NCBI GenBank assembly: GCA_003298465.1
Contig: QNGA01000005.1
Location: forward strand, 62,001-126,000
DNA: 64,000 bases
From: a halophilic archaeon
GTDB lineage: Archaea; Halobacteriota; Halobacteria; Halobacteriales; Haladaptataceae
Direction: 5' to 3'
Shown here: piece by piece, positions 17,318 to 25,779 of the stretch
How positions within the stretch are numbered: position 1 is the stretch's first letter
Layout of the letters: every line of letters starts with the position of its first letter
Made by a program: the position numbers and the translations under genes
The notes under the pieces: generated by a model
Databases searched by the model: none
Seen by the model: only the letters and a program-made list of their open reading frames with translations
Told to the model about the DNA's origin: nothing

Positions 17318-17500
17318 ATGGCAGATACGCGGTGTCGCAACTGTGATGCATTCATCACACCACAGTTCGCTCGCGTGTTCGGCAACAACCACAACGAAGT
17401 ATATGGATGCTTCGAGTGCATGACCGCTACCGAGGTCAAAAAGGGCCGGGCCAACCATCCCGAAGAAGCCGAACGTGCCCGAGAAGAGCTACGTCAGTGA
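17318..17500 (+). CDS. Small zinc-finger protein
   Basis: 60 residues from the ATG at 17318 (MADTRCRNCDAFITPQFARV); an upstream in-frame ATG at 17273 would add 15 residues. It has two zinc knuckles, CRNC and CFEC, in the arrangement of the small haloarchaeal DUF7563-like zinc-finger proteins, followed by a charged helix (EEAERAREELR). It is likely a nucleic-acid or protein-binding factor. It stands between two mobile-element ends (17115 and 17543), so it may be cargo or a bystander. Confidence 0.75.
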   Translation: MADTRCRNCDAFITPQFARVFGNNHNEVYGCFECMTATEVKKGRANHPEEAERAREELRQ

Positions 17501-17542
17501 GCCGGTAACCCTCTTTCACCGTCACTGAACCTCAAAGCCCTG

Positions 17543-17580
17543 GTGACATCCATCCCCGCCGTAAACGGCAGAGCTTCTCA
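17543..17580 (-). repeat. Solo right-end hairpin A
   Basis: GTGACATCCATCCCCGCCGT with AACGGCAGAGCTTCTCA is a diverged right-end hairpin in minus orientation. There is no tnpB nearby on that strand. Nothing else is seen in 17501-17742. Confidence 0.6.
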
Positions 17581-17742
17581 TCCTCATTTGCGCTAGTTTA
17601 AGGCTTTACCTTTACGGCCTGACACACCGCTGGGAGTGCCACGCCCTATTACTCCTATTCTAGATGATCCCAATGGTAGTATCACCGGTCCGCAGTACAG
17701 CGTGTGCCGGGGCCTCGACGCGCCGACGCAGATAGGGGCTTG

Positions 17743-18924
17743 CTACTTATCCCGCGAGACGGTCTCATTGGGCATTGTCGTCGCACCCTCTGACAGCGTC
17801 ACCCCTGGATAGAGGCTAGTGTCAATGCCTGTCTTTGCGCCATCGCCGACGACAGCACCGAACTTTCTGCGGCCGGTCGAAACGCGCTCGCCCTTGACCG
17901 TGTGTTTGACGTCCCCATCGTCGTGGCGGAGGTTGGCGACATTCGTCCCGGCACCGAAGTTCACGTCGCTCCCGAGGACGCTGTCGCCGACGTACGAGAG
18001 GTGGCCGACCGTCGCACCCGGCGAGAGGACACTGTTTTTCACCTCAACACTGTGACCGACCTTCCCGCCCTCGTCGACGAGAGTCGCACCGCGGATGTAA
18101 GCGTTCGGACCGACAGTCGCACCCGACCGAATAAGTGCGGGTCCCTCAACGACGACGCCCGATTCGACGGTCGCACCTTCCTCGATAACGACATCCCCCT
18201 TGACGGTGGCATCCTCACTCACATCGCCCCGGAGATCCCGGTCCAGTTCCGCAAGCTTCCACTCGTTGGCCTCGAGCAGTTCCCAGGGGCGACCCACGTC
18301 GAGCCAGCGGTCTATCTCGACGGAGGTCACGTCGAACTCGTCGATGACGCGCTCGACAACGTCCGTAATCTCGTACTCGCCACGCTCGCTCTCGGAGACG
18401 TCGAGCCACTCGCTGGCAGGCTCCGGAAAGACGTATGCCCCAGTGTTAGCGAGGTCGGTCGGAGGGTCGGCGGGCTTCTCGACGATACCGGTCACTCGGT
18501 CATCGTCAGTCGAGAGAACGCCGTAATTCCGGGGATCTTCAACGTGATAGGAGCCGATACTCGGGGCGGCATCAAACAGTCGGCTAACCGCGTCGGTATC
18601 ATAGAGGTTGTCCCCATTTAGGACGGCGAACGGGCCGTCGATGTGTTCGCGAGCGGCTCGAACGGCGTCGGCGGTGCCGCGCTGGTACTCCTGGACCGCA
18701 TACTCGACCGGAACGCCGGCGTACTCCTGGCCGAAATACTCTCGGACGGTATCGGCTTCGTAGCCGACGACCAAGACAAGTTCGTCCGCGCCGGCCTCGA
18801 CGGCGGCGCGGACAGTGTGTGCGACTAGTGGCTCTTCGGCGACTGGCAACATGGGCTTCGGGCACGATTCAGACAGCGGCCGCATCCTTGTTCCCTGGCC
18901 CGCAGCGAGAACGATCGCTTGCAT
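17743..18924 (-). CDS. GlmU-like bifunctional sugar-1-phosphate nucleotidyltransferase/acetyltransferase
   Basis: 393 residues from the ATG at 18922-18924 (MQAIVLAAGQGTRMRPLSES, the nucleotidyltransferase signature GxGTRMRP...KPM). The N-terminal Rossmann domain has VLNGDNLYD and the substrate loop GIVEKP. From about residue 245 a left-handed beta-helix of hexapeptides begins (ATVKGDVVIEEGATVESGVV), ending with NFGAGTNVANLRHDDG and VVGDGAKTGIDTSLYPGV as in archaeal GlmU-type enzymes. It probably makes UDP-GlcNAc (acetylation of GlcN-1-P plus uridylyl transfer). It complements glmS (43987) and glmM (46859). A TATA-like TGAATAATAATAC lies 24-36 bases upstream. Confidence 0.88.
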   Translation of the reverse strand: MQAIVLAAGQGTRMRPLSESCPKPMLPVAEEPLVAHTVRAAVEAGADELVLVVGYEADTVREYFGQEYAGVPVEYAVQEYQRGTADAVRAAREHIDGPFAVLNGDNLYDTDAVSRLFDAAPSIGSYHVEDPRNYGVLSTDDDRVTGIVEKPADPPTDLANTGAYVFPEPASEWLDVSESERGEYEITDVVERVIDEFDVTSVEIDRWLDVGRPWELLEANEWKLAELDRDLRGDVSEDATVKGDVVIEEGATVESGVVVEGPALIRSGATVGPNAYIRGATLVDEGGKVGHSVEVKNSVLSPGATVGHLSYVGDSVLGSDVNFGAGTNVANLRHDDGDVKHTVKGERVSTGRRKFGAVVGDGAKTGIDTSLYPGVTLSEGATTMPNETVSRDK

Positions 18925-18947
18925 GACTTCCACTTCCGGCAGGGGGC

Positions 18948-18960
18948 GTATTATTATTCA
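18948..18960 (-). promoter_or_regulatory. TATA-like box of the glmU-like gene
   Basis: GTATTATTATTCA on the + strand reads TGAATAATAATAC toward the gene, 24-36 bases before its ATG, consistent with a leaderless mRNA. Confidence 0.45.
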
Positions 18961-19149
18961 CGGGCTAACGGTCAGCGGTTGGCGAGACTAACGCAATAAG
19001 CCGTCACGTTGTGGGAGTCGATGCCAGAAAACACGGTGACGGTATTGAATTCAGGAAGCAGAACCAGGGCACACTACCGCCAGCGTGTGACAGATTCTAG
19101 AATTGATTCCACCGTTCGTGGGCCGACTAGTCCGATTAGCTGAAATACA

Positions 19150-19620
19150 GGCAGGTAAGCCCCTTCTTCACCAAGCGACCGAAGGGAGCGAGTCGAGATG
19201 GGAGGAAACGTCCGTTGTCAGCCGTGGAAACGCCCGCATCGAAAGGTTTGTGGCCTCTCGAAGCGTTTTTCTTGGTAGTGCAAGGCGGCCAAAAATGGAC
19301 ACTTTGTACGGGCCGCCGTAGACCGGCCCTGAACTCGGGGACGAGGATATGTCCCTGCACTGCAAACGTATCCGTTCGAGTCCACCGGGAATTAAAGTCG
19401 GGTGAGACGACTACCCCGTTTCTGGGGCGTCCATCCCAGTCGGACCGTCAACGGTCCGACTGGAGTAGCGAGGACGGGAGTAACACCCCACCCGCGAACC
19501 GTCGTCGTGCACCGCGCCACGCCTATGCACGAAGATGGGACGGAAAGTGCGGAAACCACGGAAAGCCCGTCCTCAAGGAGCGAGCCGGAAGGTGAGCGAG
19601 TAGGGCGAGGTAGTTTACAT
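19150..19620 (+). mobile_element. tnpB-less IS605-type remnant (MITE-like)
   Basis: The gap 18925-19802 has no convincing gene. A left end (AAGCCCCTTCTTCACC and a GAAGGGAGCGAGTCGAGATG block) matches the left ends at 22937-22995 and 61837-61890. A right end (GAAAGCCCGTCCTCAAGGAG ... GTAGGGCGAGGTAGTTTACA) matches type B. In between is a perfect 13-bp hairpin (CCAGTCGGACCGT/ACGGTCCGACTGG, 19436-19463). The nuclease gene is absent; only tail and right-end DNA remains. Confidence 0.6.
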
Positions 19621-19802
19621 ACTCAAGTCATTTTCCGTCCTTTGTCGGCGAACGAGCGCCTGTCCGCCTTCCCTATTGGTAAGATAATGCGACAGTCAAG
19701 ATTCGGGGCACGAGATGGTGATATTAGCCATCTTATAGGGAACAAAACTATCTGGAACCGTATTCCGGCTTTAAGTGGGAGCCGCACCGACCATTGATCA
19801 AC

Positions 19803-20123
19803 ATGAACACAGCTGAAGCGAGTATGTCCGACGCAAGGCGCCGCCAGCAGCCTGTCTCCGAGATGGTGGACACCTTCGTCAATCTCTCCGTCGACGACGC
19901 CCTCCAGATAACGGTCTGTGGCGTGACAATAGAATGTCACGTCCATCACATTGACCGCACCGACAGTCGGTTCACGCTACTGCTAGCGACGTTTGCCGAC
20001 GACTACCTCCGCATTGAGACCCAGTGGGCCGACGGCTGGCTCAACCCACAGGTCGACCGCCTCAAGCCGGTCGCCGAAGAACGCCAACCGCTCGGCGAAC
20101 TTTACGCTATCAGGCCAGCCTGA
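19803..20123 (+). CDS. Hypothetical protein
   Basis: 106 residues from the ATG at 19803 (MNTAEASMSDARRRQQPVSE); another in-frame ATG is 9 bases upstream. The protein is a mixed alpha/beta chain (VDDALQITVCGVTIECHVHH, TLLLATFADDYLRIETQWAD) without a recognised motif. It has typical haloarchaeal acidic codon-biased composition. It ends 29 bases before the TTGAT that borders the complete tnpB element. The function is unknown. Confidence 0.6.
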   Translation: MNTAEASMSDARRRQQPVSEMVDTFVNLSVDDALQITVCGVTIECHVHHIDRTDSRFTLLLATFADDYLRIETQWADGWLNPQVDRLKPVAEERQPLGELYAIRPA

Positions 20124-20181
20124 GCGCAGTCGGAGATCAGCGGGAGAAGCGTTGATGTAACTATCTCTACATAGGTTACGC

Positions 20182-21462
20182 ATGGCGAAACAGGTCGTCA
20201 CACGCACCTACACTGCTTCCATACGGAACCAGCAACAGGTGCAAGACGCCCTCGACGCCCTCGGATTCGCCGCCAGTAAACTCTGGAACGTCGGACGGTG
20301 GACAATCAGTCGCGTCTGGGATGAAATCGACTACATCCCAGAACACGACGAACTCACCGCCTACCTCAAGTCCCACGAACGCTACGATGACCTCCATTCT
20401 CAGTCAAGTCAGCGAGTCCTTCAAGAACTCGCTGAGGCGTTCAACGGCTGGTACGGCAAACGACGCAACGGAGACACACGGGCGAACCCTCCCAGCTACC
20501 GTAAGCACGGTGACGAACATCCCCGAAGCACGGTCACGTTCAAGAACAAAGGCTTCAAACTCGATACCCAGTACAACCGAGTCCGGCTCAGCAAAGGCTC
20601 GAACCTGAAAGACTACTGGTCGGACTTCATCCTCTGTGAGTACGAAACTCATCCTGATGTTGACCTCTCCACCGTGGAAAACGTCCAACAAGTACGGGCC
20701 GTCTGGACGGGCGACGAGTGGGAACTACACTTCGTCTGCAAAGACGAAATCGAAGTATCAGAGGCACCCGGCGAAAAGACAGTGGGTGTTGACCTCGGTA
20801 TCAACAACTTCGCCGCGCTCGCCTACGAGGACGGTCACAGCGAACTCTACCCGTTGAATTGTCTGAAGCAGGACGACTACTACTTTAGCAAGCACGTTGC
20901 TCGGTGTGATGACTCCGACTCTGAGCAAGCCACACGGTTGAACCAGAAGAAATCGGCTCGTCGCACCCACTACTTCCATACGCTCTCCAAGCACATCGTC
21001 CGACGATGTGTTGACGAGGGCGTTGGAACCATCGCGGTGGGTGACCTCTCCGGTATCCGCGAGGACGAGGAGAACGCGGAGTCGAAGAACTGGGGTAAGC
21101 ACGGTAACTTGGACTTGCATTCGTGGGCGTTCGACCGCTTCACTGACCTACTCGAATACAAGGCCGAGATGGAAGGCATCACGGTTGAGGAAGTGTCTGA
21201 GCGTGATACGTCGAAGTCGTGTTCGTGTTGCGGTCGGAAACGTGACGCGAACCGTGTGGAGCGAGGGTTGTACGTGTGCGACAAGTGTGGAACGGTGGCG
21301 AACGCTGATGTGAATGGTGCCGAGAACATTCGACAGGAAGTATCTCCGAGTCTCGCCTGTGATGGGGGAGATAGGAGTAACAGCTGGTTGGCACAGCCTT
21401 CGACGTACCTGTTCGACCGAGAGAGCGGCTGCTTCGCACCGCGAGAACAGGCTATGTCGTAA
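20182..21462 (+). CDS. tnpB: TnpB RNA-guided endonuclease homologue with an atypical RuvC-II site
   Basis: 426 residues, full length for TnpB. Visible features are the N-terminal helix-turn-helix/WED-like region, RuvC-I with D204 (VGVDLGINNF), RuvC-III with D376 (NADVNGAENI) and a zinc finger with CxxC pairs C347/C350 and C366/C369. The RuvC-II motif reads IAVGDLSGIRED, so Gly287 occupies the position where IxxEDL normally has the catalytic Glu. The window-end TnpB has a normal LEDLSYIRE there. The enzyme may use a relocated Glu (for example in LLEYKAEMEG, about 323-331) or may bind without cutting. Family members use a right-end RNA as guide. The ATG at 20182 follows the left-end hairpin. 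Confidence 0.93.
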   Translation: MAKQVVTRTYTASIRNQQQVQDALDALGFAASKLWNVGRWTISRVWDEIDYIPEHDELTAYLKSHERYDDLHSQSSQRVLQELAEAFNGWYGKRRNGDTRANPPSYRKHGDEHPRSTVTFKNKGFKLDTQYNRVRLSKGSNLKDYWSDFILCEYETHPDVDLSTVENVQQVRAVWTGDEWELHFVCKDEIEVSEAPGEKTVGVDLGINNFAALAYEDGHSELYPLNCLKQDDYYFSKHVARCDDSDSEQATRLNQKKSARRTHYFHTLSKHIVRRCVDEGVGTIAVGDLSGIREDEENAESKNWGKHGNLDLHSWAFDRFTDLLEYKAEMEGITVEEVSERDTSKSCSCCGRKRDANRVERGLYVCDKCGTVANADVNGAENIRQEVSPSLACDGGDRSNSWLAQPSTYLFDRESGCFAPREQAMS

Positions 21463-21485
21463 ACCACAATATCCCAAACGCGGTC

Positions 21486-21521
21486 GGGAATCCTCGCCCT
21501 TCAGGGCGGGGAGGATGTCAA
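21486..21521 (+). ncRNA. Right-end hairpin / predicted reRNA 3' end of the complete tnpB element
   Basis: GGGAATCCTCGCCCTTCAGG with CGGGGAGGATGTCAA forms a GC stem with a CTTCAG-type loop, 23 bases after the tnpB stop. TnpB elements make an RNA from this end whose 3' part reads into the flank. Here the flank is the antisense of the last codons of the DICT gene. That an RNA is made is inferred from the family (sense-overlapping transcripts are known from Halobacterium IS1341 elements). Confidence 0.6.
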
Positions 21522-22246
21522 CCGTACGTCTGCTGGAGGTACGCGACGATCTGGTCGACGGTCGCCGGGTCGTACGTCCAGAAGCCGTCGTACGTGCTCG
21601 GTCCGCGCTGCTCGGCAAGGAGCGCACACTTAATATCGTCCTCCCCACCCCCGTCGTACGCGAGGAACCAGACATCGCCAATTTCGTCGTTCGATTCGAC
21701 GTGCCAGGTGATACCCGTGTCATCGGGGGGCGTCCACTCCGGTCGCCCGTAGACGTGGACCGACAGTCGCGGACGGTTCGCCAGCAATCGGTAGACGGTG
21801 ATCTGCGTGCGAAACGCCGTCAGCGACTGGAAGCCGACGTGAATCTGGCCCGTCCCATATCGCCACGCTCGATCTTCTATCTCCCGCGACGTTGCGAGCA
21901 ACTGCCGCCGGTTCATCGACCGAAACAAGGTGTCGTCCAGCAGCGCGAGGAACGCCCGGAAGTCGGCTGTGTCGACGTCGGCGGTCCCAGACAGCGAGAC
22001 GGGCGGCGTCAAGAACGCTCGAAGTGTCGTGATGCCGATGACGGCCCGGAACCCCTCGCGGTCGCGGATGACGACGAAGCCGTTCCCGCCGACGTCGGGC
22101 AACAGTCGGTGCGTGACGGCGACGTTCCTGGTGGCGAACCGCTCGGCGAAGTCGTCGTCCGCCGTCGCCGCGTACACGACAAACTGCTTTTCGTCCGCCG
22201 CCACCTCGTCTATCTTCGCCTTGAGGAACGGACGGGAGGAACTCAT
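21518..22246 (-). CDS. DICT sensory-domain protein
   Basis: 242 residues, mostly one DICT-like domain (FVVYAATADDDFAERFATRN, FVVIRDREGFRAVIGITTLR, REIEDRAWRYGTGQIHVGFQ), a sensory fold common in haloarchaeal regulators. Its ATG overlaps the stop of the upstream DUF7344 gene in the pattern ATGA, so sensor and HTH protein are probably made together. The gene ends TAC GGT TGA. The TGA is the reverse of the TCAA terminus of the tnpB element, so the native C-terminus has probably been cut and replaced. The ligand is unknown. Confidence 0.85.
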   Translation of the reverse strand: MSSSRPFLKAKIDEVAADEKQFVVYAATADDDFAERFATRNVAVTHRLLPDVGGNGFVVIRDREGFRAVIGITTLRAFLTPPVSLSGTADVDTADFRAFLALLDDTLFRSMNRRQLLATSREIEDRAWRYGTGQIHVGFQSLTAFRTQITVYRLLANRPRLSVHVYGRPEWTPPDDTGITWHVESNDEIGDVWFLAYDGGGEDDIKCALLAEQRGPSTYDGFWTYDPATVDQIVAYLQQTYG

Positions 22247-22665
22247 ACCTCTCCGCTTCGATAGTCGGTCGTAGAGCGGACGTCCCGACTAGTTTCTCGT
22301 TCGTATGCCCGCGACCACTGCAGCAGTTCGAGTACGCGAACGCGGAGCGCAGAGAGTTCGACGACGGTGTACGCCTCGTCGCACTCCACAAGGCCAGCGT
22401 CGACCAGCATCGGCAGGTGGACATGATGCAGATCCCGTCGGACCCGTTCGTGCTCCTCCAGCCCCGCCATTCCGTGTCCGGCGGCGTAGAGCCATCCAGT
22501 GAGGATGTCCGCGAGTTCGCTCGTCTCGATGGACTCCCGGTCGAGTAGCACGTAGAGCGCGTACCGGCGCGGACGCTCGGAGAGCGCCCGGAACACCGAT
22601 TCGTCGATGGAGGTGTCCACTAGCACGTCGGGGATTCCATCGGCACCGTTTCGGTCCGTTCCCAT
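22243..22665 (-). CDS. DUF7344-type HTH regulator
   Basis: 140 residues from the ATG at 22663-22665 (MGTDRNGADGIPDVL); upstream in-frame starts exist but add residues unlike the family. The winged-helix core is VFRALSERPRRYALYVLLDR, ETSELADILTGWLYAAGHG and HHVHLPMLVDAGLVECDEAY. There are no membrane helices, unlike the paralogues at 14815 and 40828. It overlaps the DICT gene by 4 bases, suggesting a two-gene sensor-regulator unit. Confidence 0.85.
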   Translation of the reverse strand: MGTDRNGADGIPDVLVDTSIDESVFRALSERPRRYALYVLLDRESIETSELADILTGWLYAAGHGMAGLEEHERVRRDLHHVHLPMLVDAGLVECDEAYTVVELSALRVRVLELLQWSRAYERETSRDVRSTTDYRSGEV

Positions 22666-22842
22666 TCTAGTCGTCTGTATCGACGTACCTGTCAGTAAGT
22701 GTTTTGTTACCATCTACCATTATTGTGGTCGTACGCAGGGTCGACTGGAGAACAGAGATCATCGACGGCGATGCCGTCTCGCCGTCCTAGCAGTAGCCCA
22801 AGTCACTGCCCTTCAACTCGTCCTCGACGAAGCTCTCGGTGG

Positions 22843-22859
22843 ACACCACGTTTCCAGTG
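22843..22859 (-). promoter_or_regulatory. Isolated ORB-like site
   Basis: ACACCACGTTTCCAGTG is identical to the first 17 bases of the ORB at 54005-54025 (minus orientation), 31 kb from the origin cluster. The rest of the motif (GAAAA) is not conserved. It may be an Orc1/Cdc6 binding site outside the origin or a relic. Confidence 0.45.
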
Positions 22860-22936
22860 TAGTCAAGACTCAGAACAACCGTGTTTTCGTCGGCGCGGCG
22901 AGCGCGAAGTGAAGAGAAGTCGTCGCAGGGACGCAA

Positions 22937-22995
22937 GTGTTCGGCGCTGTATCCTCTCCCTACTCGCTCCCTTCGGTCGCTCCTTGAGGGAAGGG
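22937..22995 (-). repeat. IS605-type left-end fragment
   Basis: GGCGCTGTATCCTCTCCCTA and CTTGAGGGAAGGGTTTTAGG match, in reverse, the left ends at 19150 and 61837 (GGGAGGGGATACAGCGCC). In the gap 22666-23143 a minus-strand frame (22787-23026) runs through it, but its first half is the repeat, so I do not call a gene. Confidence 0.55.
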
Positions 22996-23143
22996 TTTTA
23001 GGCAAGCAGGGCATCGACAGTTCCACAAGACCCTGACGGGCGTCGTCCTACTTCATTGCAAGGTCGCGTTCATCCGTCGACGGAAACCGCATGTCGGAAC
23101 AACCCCTATGTTCAAGGTTCTTGATCGAAAATATACCCGAACA

Positions 23144-23953
23144 ATGCCGTCAAGTAGCCTCGCGTCGGTCGTCCTCCAGAACGGACGGAAGGTATTCGCC
23201 ACGCCGCCAGTGAGTACTGTCGTCCGCCGTCTCGGCCTGCAGTCGACTCTCACGCGGGGATACTGGTGGCTGAACTACCGTGCTGCCGGCGGCACCTATG
23301 AACAGAGGATCGGCGACGTCGACGTCACGTTCCGCGCCGACTCGCCCGACGAGTTCCGCCACTACCAGACGCTCGTCGACGAGCGTCCGGTGCTCGCAGA
23401 CTTGCTCGATCACCTCGAACCCGACGATACAGTCTTCGACATAGGCGCGTACGTCGGCACCTATACCTGCTTCGCGGCCGCTGTGCTCCCCGACGGTCAC
23501 GTCGTCGCCTTCGAACCACGCAAGGAGAAAGCCGCCCGCGTTGAGGCGAATCTCATACACAATAAGGCGATCGCGGATGTGCGCCGTGAAGCGCTGACGG
23601 ACGAAAGCGGAGAGGGCACGATGACGACTGACGGTGTCGCCCAGCTTTCGACCGACGGCACTGAATCGGTGACAATGCGCCAGGGCGACGCGCTAGTCGA
23701 GGCCGGTGAGGTACCGCCACCCAACGTTCTCAAGGTGGACGTTGAGGGCGCGGAGGTGGATGCTCTCCGCGGACTCGCGGCGACGCTCACACGACCGGCA
23801 TGCCGGCTGGTCTACTGCGAGGTACATCCGACGTTGCTCGACGAGTACGGCGCAAGCGAGGCCGACGTGCGCGAAGTGCTCAACGACTGCGGTTTCGCGG
23901 TCGAGACTATCCACGACCGGGGTGAAGAGTATTTCCTGCGTGGGGAGAAGTGA
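23144..23953 (+). CDS. FkbM-family methyltransferase
   Basis: 269 residues from the ATG at 23144 (MPSSSLASVVLQNGRK); an ATG 36 bases upstream is less likely. It is a SAM-dependent Rossmann fold: motif I VFDIGAYVGTYTCFAAAVLP, acidic residue in VVAFEPRKEKAARVEANL, and motif KVDVEGAEVDALRGLAA, characteristic of the FkbM family. Members O-methylate sugars or peptides; in this glycan region a sugar methylation is likely. A second FkbM gene lies at 26661-27461. It is followed by tnpB-tail remnants. Confidence 0.9.
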   Translation: MPSSSLASVVLQNGRKVFATPPVSTVVRRLGLQSTLTRGYWWLNYRAAGGTYEQRIGDVDVTFRADSPDEFRHYQTLVDERPVLADLLDHLEPDDTVFDIGAYVGTYTCFAAAVLPDGHVVAFEPRKEKAARVEANLIHNKAIADVRREALTDESGEGTMTTDGVAQLSTDGTESVTMRQGDALVEAGEVPPPNVLKVDVEGAEVDALRGLAATLTRPACRLVYCEVHPTLLDEYGASEADVREVLNDCGFAVETIHDRGEEYFLRGEK

Positions 23954-24355
23954 AGTACCGCAGGGACAAGCCCCGCGGCTTCACCGTTTTGACCGCACGT
24001 CCCAAAACGGACCGTGCTGTCGCAGGCGAATTTAATTCCCCTCGACCTCCCCGAGATGGGTCGGCTGGAATTAACACCCGAACGCCCGGTGCGTCCGTGA
24101 GGGTCGGCCGCTCCACCATGGCCCGACAGTACCCGTCTCACCACGCCAAAGACGCGGGTGTTGAGAGGTACCGCATTCCACGCAACTGCCGGCAGTTGCT
24201 TCGGATTAAGGTCTTTAACCCACGTCGCAACTGTAGCCGTCGGTACGGCGACCTTGGTACTAAACATTCGCCACGCGCGGTGAAAGTGAAGAAGCGTACG
24301 GCCTTCACCCCCGGGGGGTCAAGCCCCGGGGCACTCGGCCTGCCACGCCTGTCGA
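23954..24355 (+). mobile_element. tnpB-less IS605-type remnant
   Basis: It starts with ACAAGCCCCGCGGCTTCACC (23967-23986) and ends with a CCCCGGGGGGTCAAGCCCCG hairpin (24310-24335) related to repeat C. The enclosed DNA contains the AATTTAATTCCCC / GGAATTAACACCCG block typical of tnpB 3' tails. A plus-strand frame is open across it, but no nuclease domain is present. Confidence 0.55.
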
Positions 24356-24420
24356 TGTGAGACGCAAAGTGGGGGAGGGGGCCAACGGGCGGCAACCGTC
24401 GGTGCGACCAATCAGCGTAG

Positions 24421-25779
24421 CTACTTGGGTGTTTTCTGCAAGAGACCCTGTTTGTCGAGGTCCGACGGCGTGACGACATCGACGTTCTTCTTCTTGATGT
24501 AGTTCAGAATCGTCTTGAAGTCCTTCATCGGAATGCCGTTCTTGCCGCCGATCCGGTGGAACAGCAGCGGCGTCAGCTGCTTGTATCGAGCGGCCGCGTC
24601 GATCCGTTGCTTGACCGTTCGCATGCTCGTCTGGCTCTGCTGGTGGGCGTACATGCGGGAGACGAGCGTGTCCTTCGTGATCATCGGAAGTGCGTTCGGT
24701 GACGCGCCCCAGCTGAATGTTAGGTCGAACATGTCCTGGGCGAGTTTGAACGTCGTTGGGCCGACGATGTTCTTCGGGACGGCCATGTACTTGTGACCCT
24801 CGAATCCAGCGTCCCGCAGGTAGTTCTTCGACTGCTGCATCATTTGCTTCTGTTTCTGCTTCGAATATCCCGACATCGGTTTGGCCTGCGCGTTCGGGTG
24901 AGTGATCACATCCCAGCCGTTTTTCTGGCTCATCTGATGCAGCTGCTCGTAGGACATGAAGCCGTCGTTGCCGATAGCCTCCGTGATTACCGCGGCAACA
25001 CCAGGGAAGTCGTACTTCGGCTTCTTCATCAACTGATACGCTTTCTGGTGCTGCGACGTCAGTCCATCGTCGAACGTCAGCATCACTTTGCCCTTCTTAG
25101 GCTGGTTGACGGTCTGTAGATCGTCGACGAGGAACTTGATGCGCTTGGAGGATGAGGAGTCGCGCGGCCGGCCGATGATGCGAATCTTGTAAATACTCGA
25201 GAGATCGAAGTTCTTCGGATTCGATACACCCGTCGTTCCAAGATTGATGCGAACCCAGGTATCCTTTGGACCGACGAGCGTCCGCTTCATCTCCATCGTA
25301 CGCTTGCCGATGTCGATGAGGCGAACAGATATCTTCGAGAACCGGTGTGACTTGCATTTGAACGCGAGCGAGAGGCCCTTCTTACTGAAATCAGCAAGAT
25401 TGTTGTTCTTCCCGAACTGGGCGGCAGCGGCCTCGATCTTCCCCTCGTTCGTCTTCTTCCCGCCCGTGACGAAGGCGGCCTGCGAACCGGTGTAGGCGTT
25501 CTTGCTTTTCTTGAGCGTCCCCATCTGGTCGAGGGCGGACCAGCGGCTGAGGTCCTCGAAGTTGGCGAACGCTTGCGACCCGTTGGAGTTAGTGGTCGTT
25601 GTCGTCTCGTCCGTAGTTCCGTCACCACCGCCGTTGGTCGTCTGAGACGTCGTGGTCGTCTGAGATGTGGTTTCGGAGGGCGTGTCGGTCGAGTTGTCGC
25701 CGCCACCTATGGCGGAACATCCTGCAAGACCGGTCGCACCGACGGTGGCGAGGAACGTGCGTCGAGTCTGTCTACTCAT
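24421..25779 (-). CDS. Polysaccharide-deacetylase (NodB-like) Tat lipoprotein
   Basis: 452 residues. The Tat signal and lipobox are RRTFLATVGATGLAGC, followed by a Ser/Thr linker (about 30-68). A beta-sandwich, carbohydrate-binding-like region comes next (about 70-215). The NodB domain has motif 1 MLTFDDGLTSQHQKAYQLMK, motif 2 WDVITHPNAQAKPM (His metal ligand) and LLFHRIGG near the end. The enzyme would remove N-acetyl groups from an extracellular polysaccharide at the cell surface. Lys-rich stretches are unusual for a haloarchaeal exoprotein. It stands alone between mobile remnants. Confidence 0.88.
   Translation of the reverse strand: MSRQTRRTFLATVGATGLAGCSAIGGGDNSTDTPSETTSQTTTTSQTTNGGGDGTTDETTTTTNSNGSQAFANFEDLSRWSALDQMGTLKKSKNAYTGSQAAFVTGGKKTNEGKIEAAAAQFGKNNNLADFSKKGLSLAFKCKSHRFSKISVRLIDIGKRTMEMKRTLVGPKDTWVRINLGTTGVSNPKNFDLSSIYKIRIIGRPRDSSSSKRIKFLVDDLQTVNQPKKGKVMLTFDDGLTSQHQKAYQLMKKPKYDFPGVAAVITEAIGNDGFMSYEQLHQMSQKNGWDVITHPNAQAKPMSGYSKQKQKQMMQQSKNYLRDAGFEGHKYMAVPKNIVGPTTFKLAQDMFDLTFSWGASPNALPMITKDTLVSRMYAHQQSQTSMRTVKQRIDAAARYKQLTPLLFHRIGGKNGIPMKDFKTILNYIKKKNVDVVTPSDLDKQGLLQKTPK

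Larger units (their letters stand above)
20157..21521 (+). mobile_element. Complete IS1341-type (IS200/IS605 family) element
   Basis: The left boundary is inferred from TTGAT (20152-20156), the TAM-like pentanucleotide, followed at once by an imperfect left-end hairpin (GTAAC 20157-20161 / GTTAC 20175-20179). The right boundary is the GGAATCCTCGCCCTTCAGGG / CGGGGAGGATGTCAA hairpin ending at 21521. It carries only tnpB and no tnpA, so it could move only with a transposase supplied in trans. Its right end sits exactly on the stop codon of the convergent DICT gene. Confidence 0.75.

Noticed and set aside
22787..23026. Minus-strand frame of 79 codons
   Set aside because: Its first half is the IS605-type left-end repeat and the remainder has no family signature.
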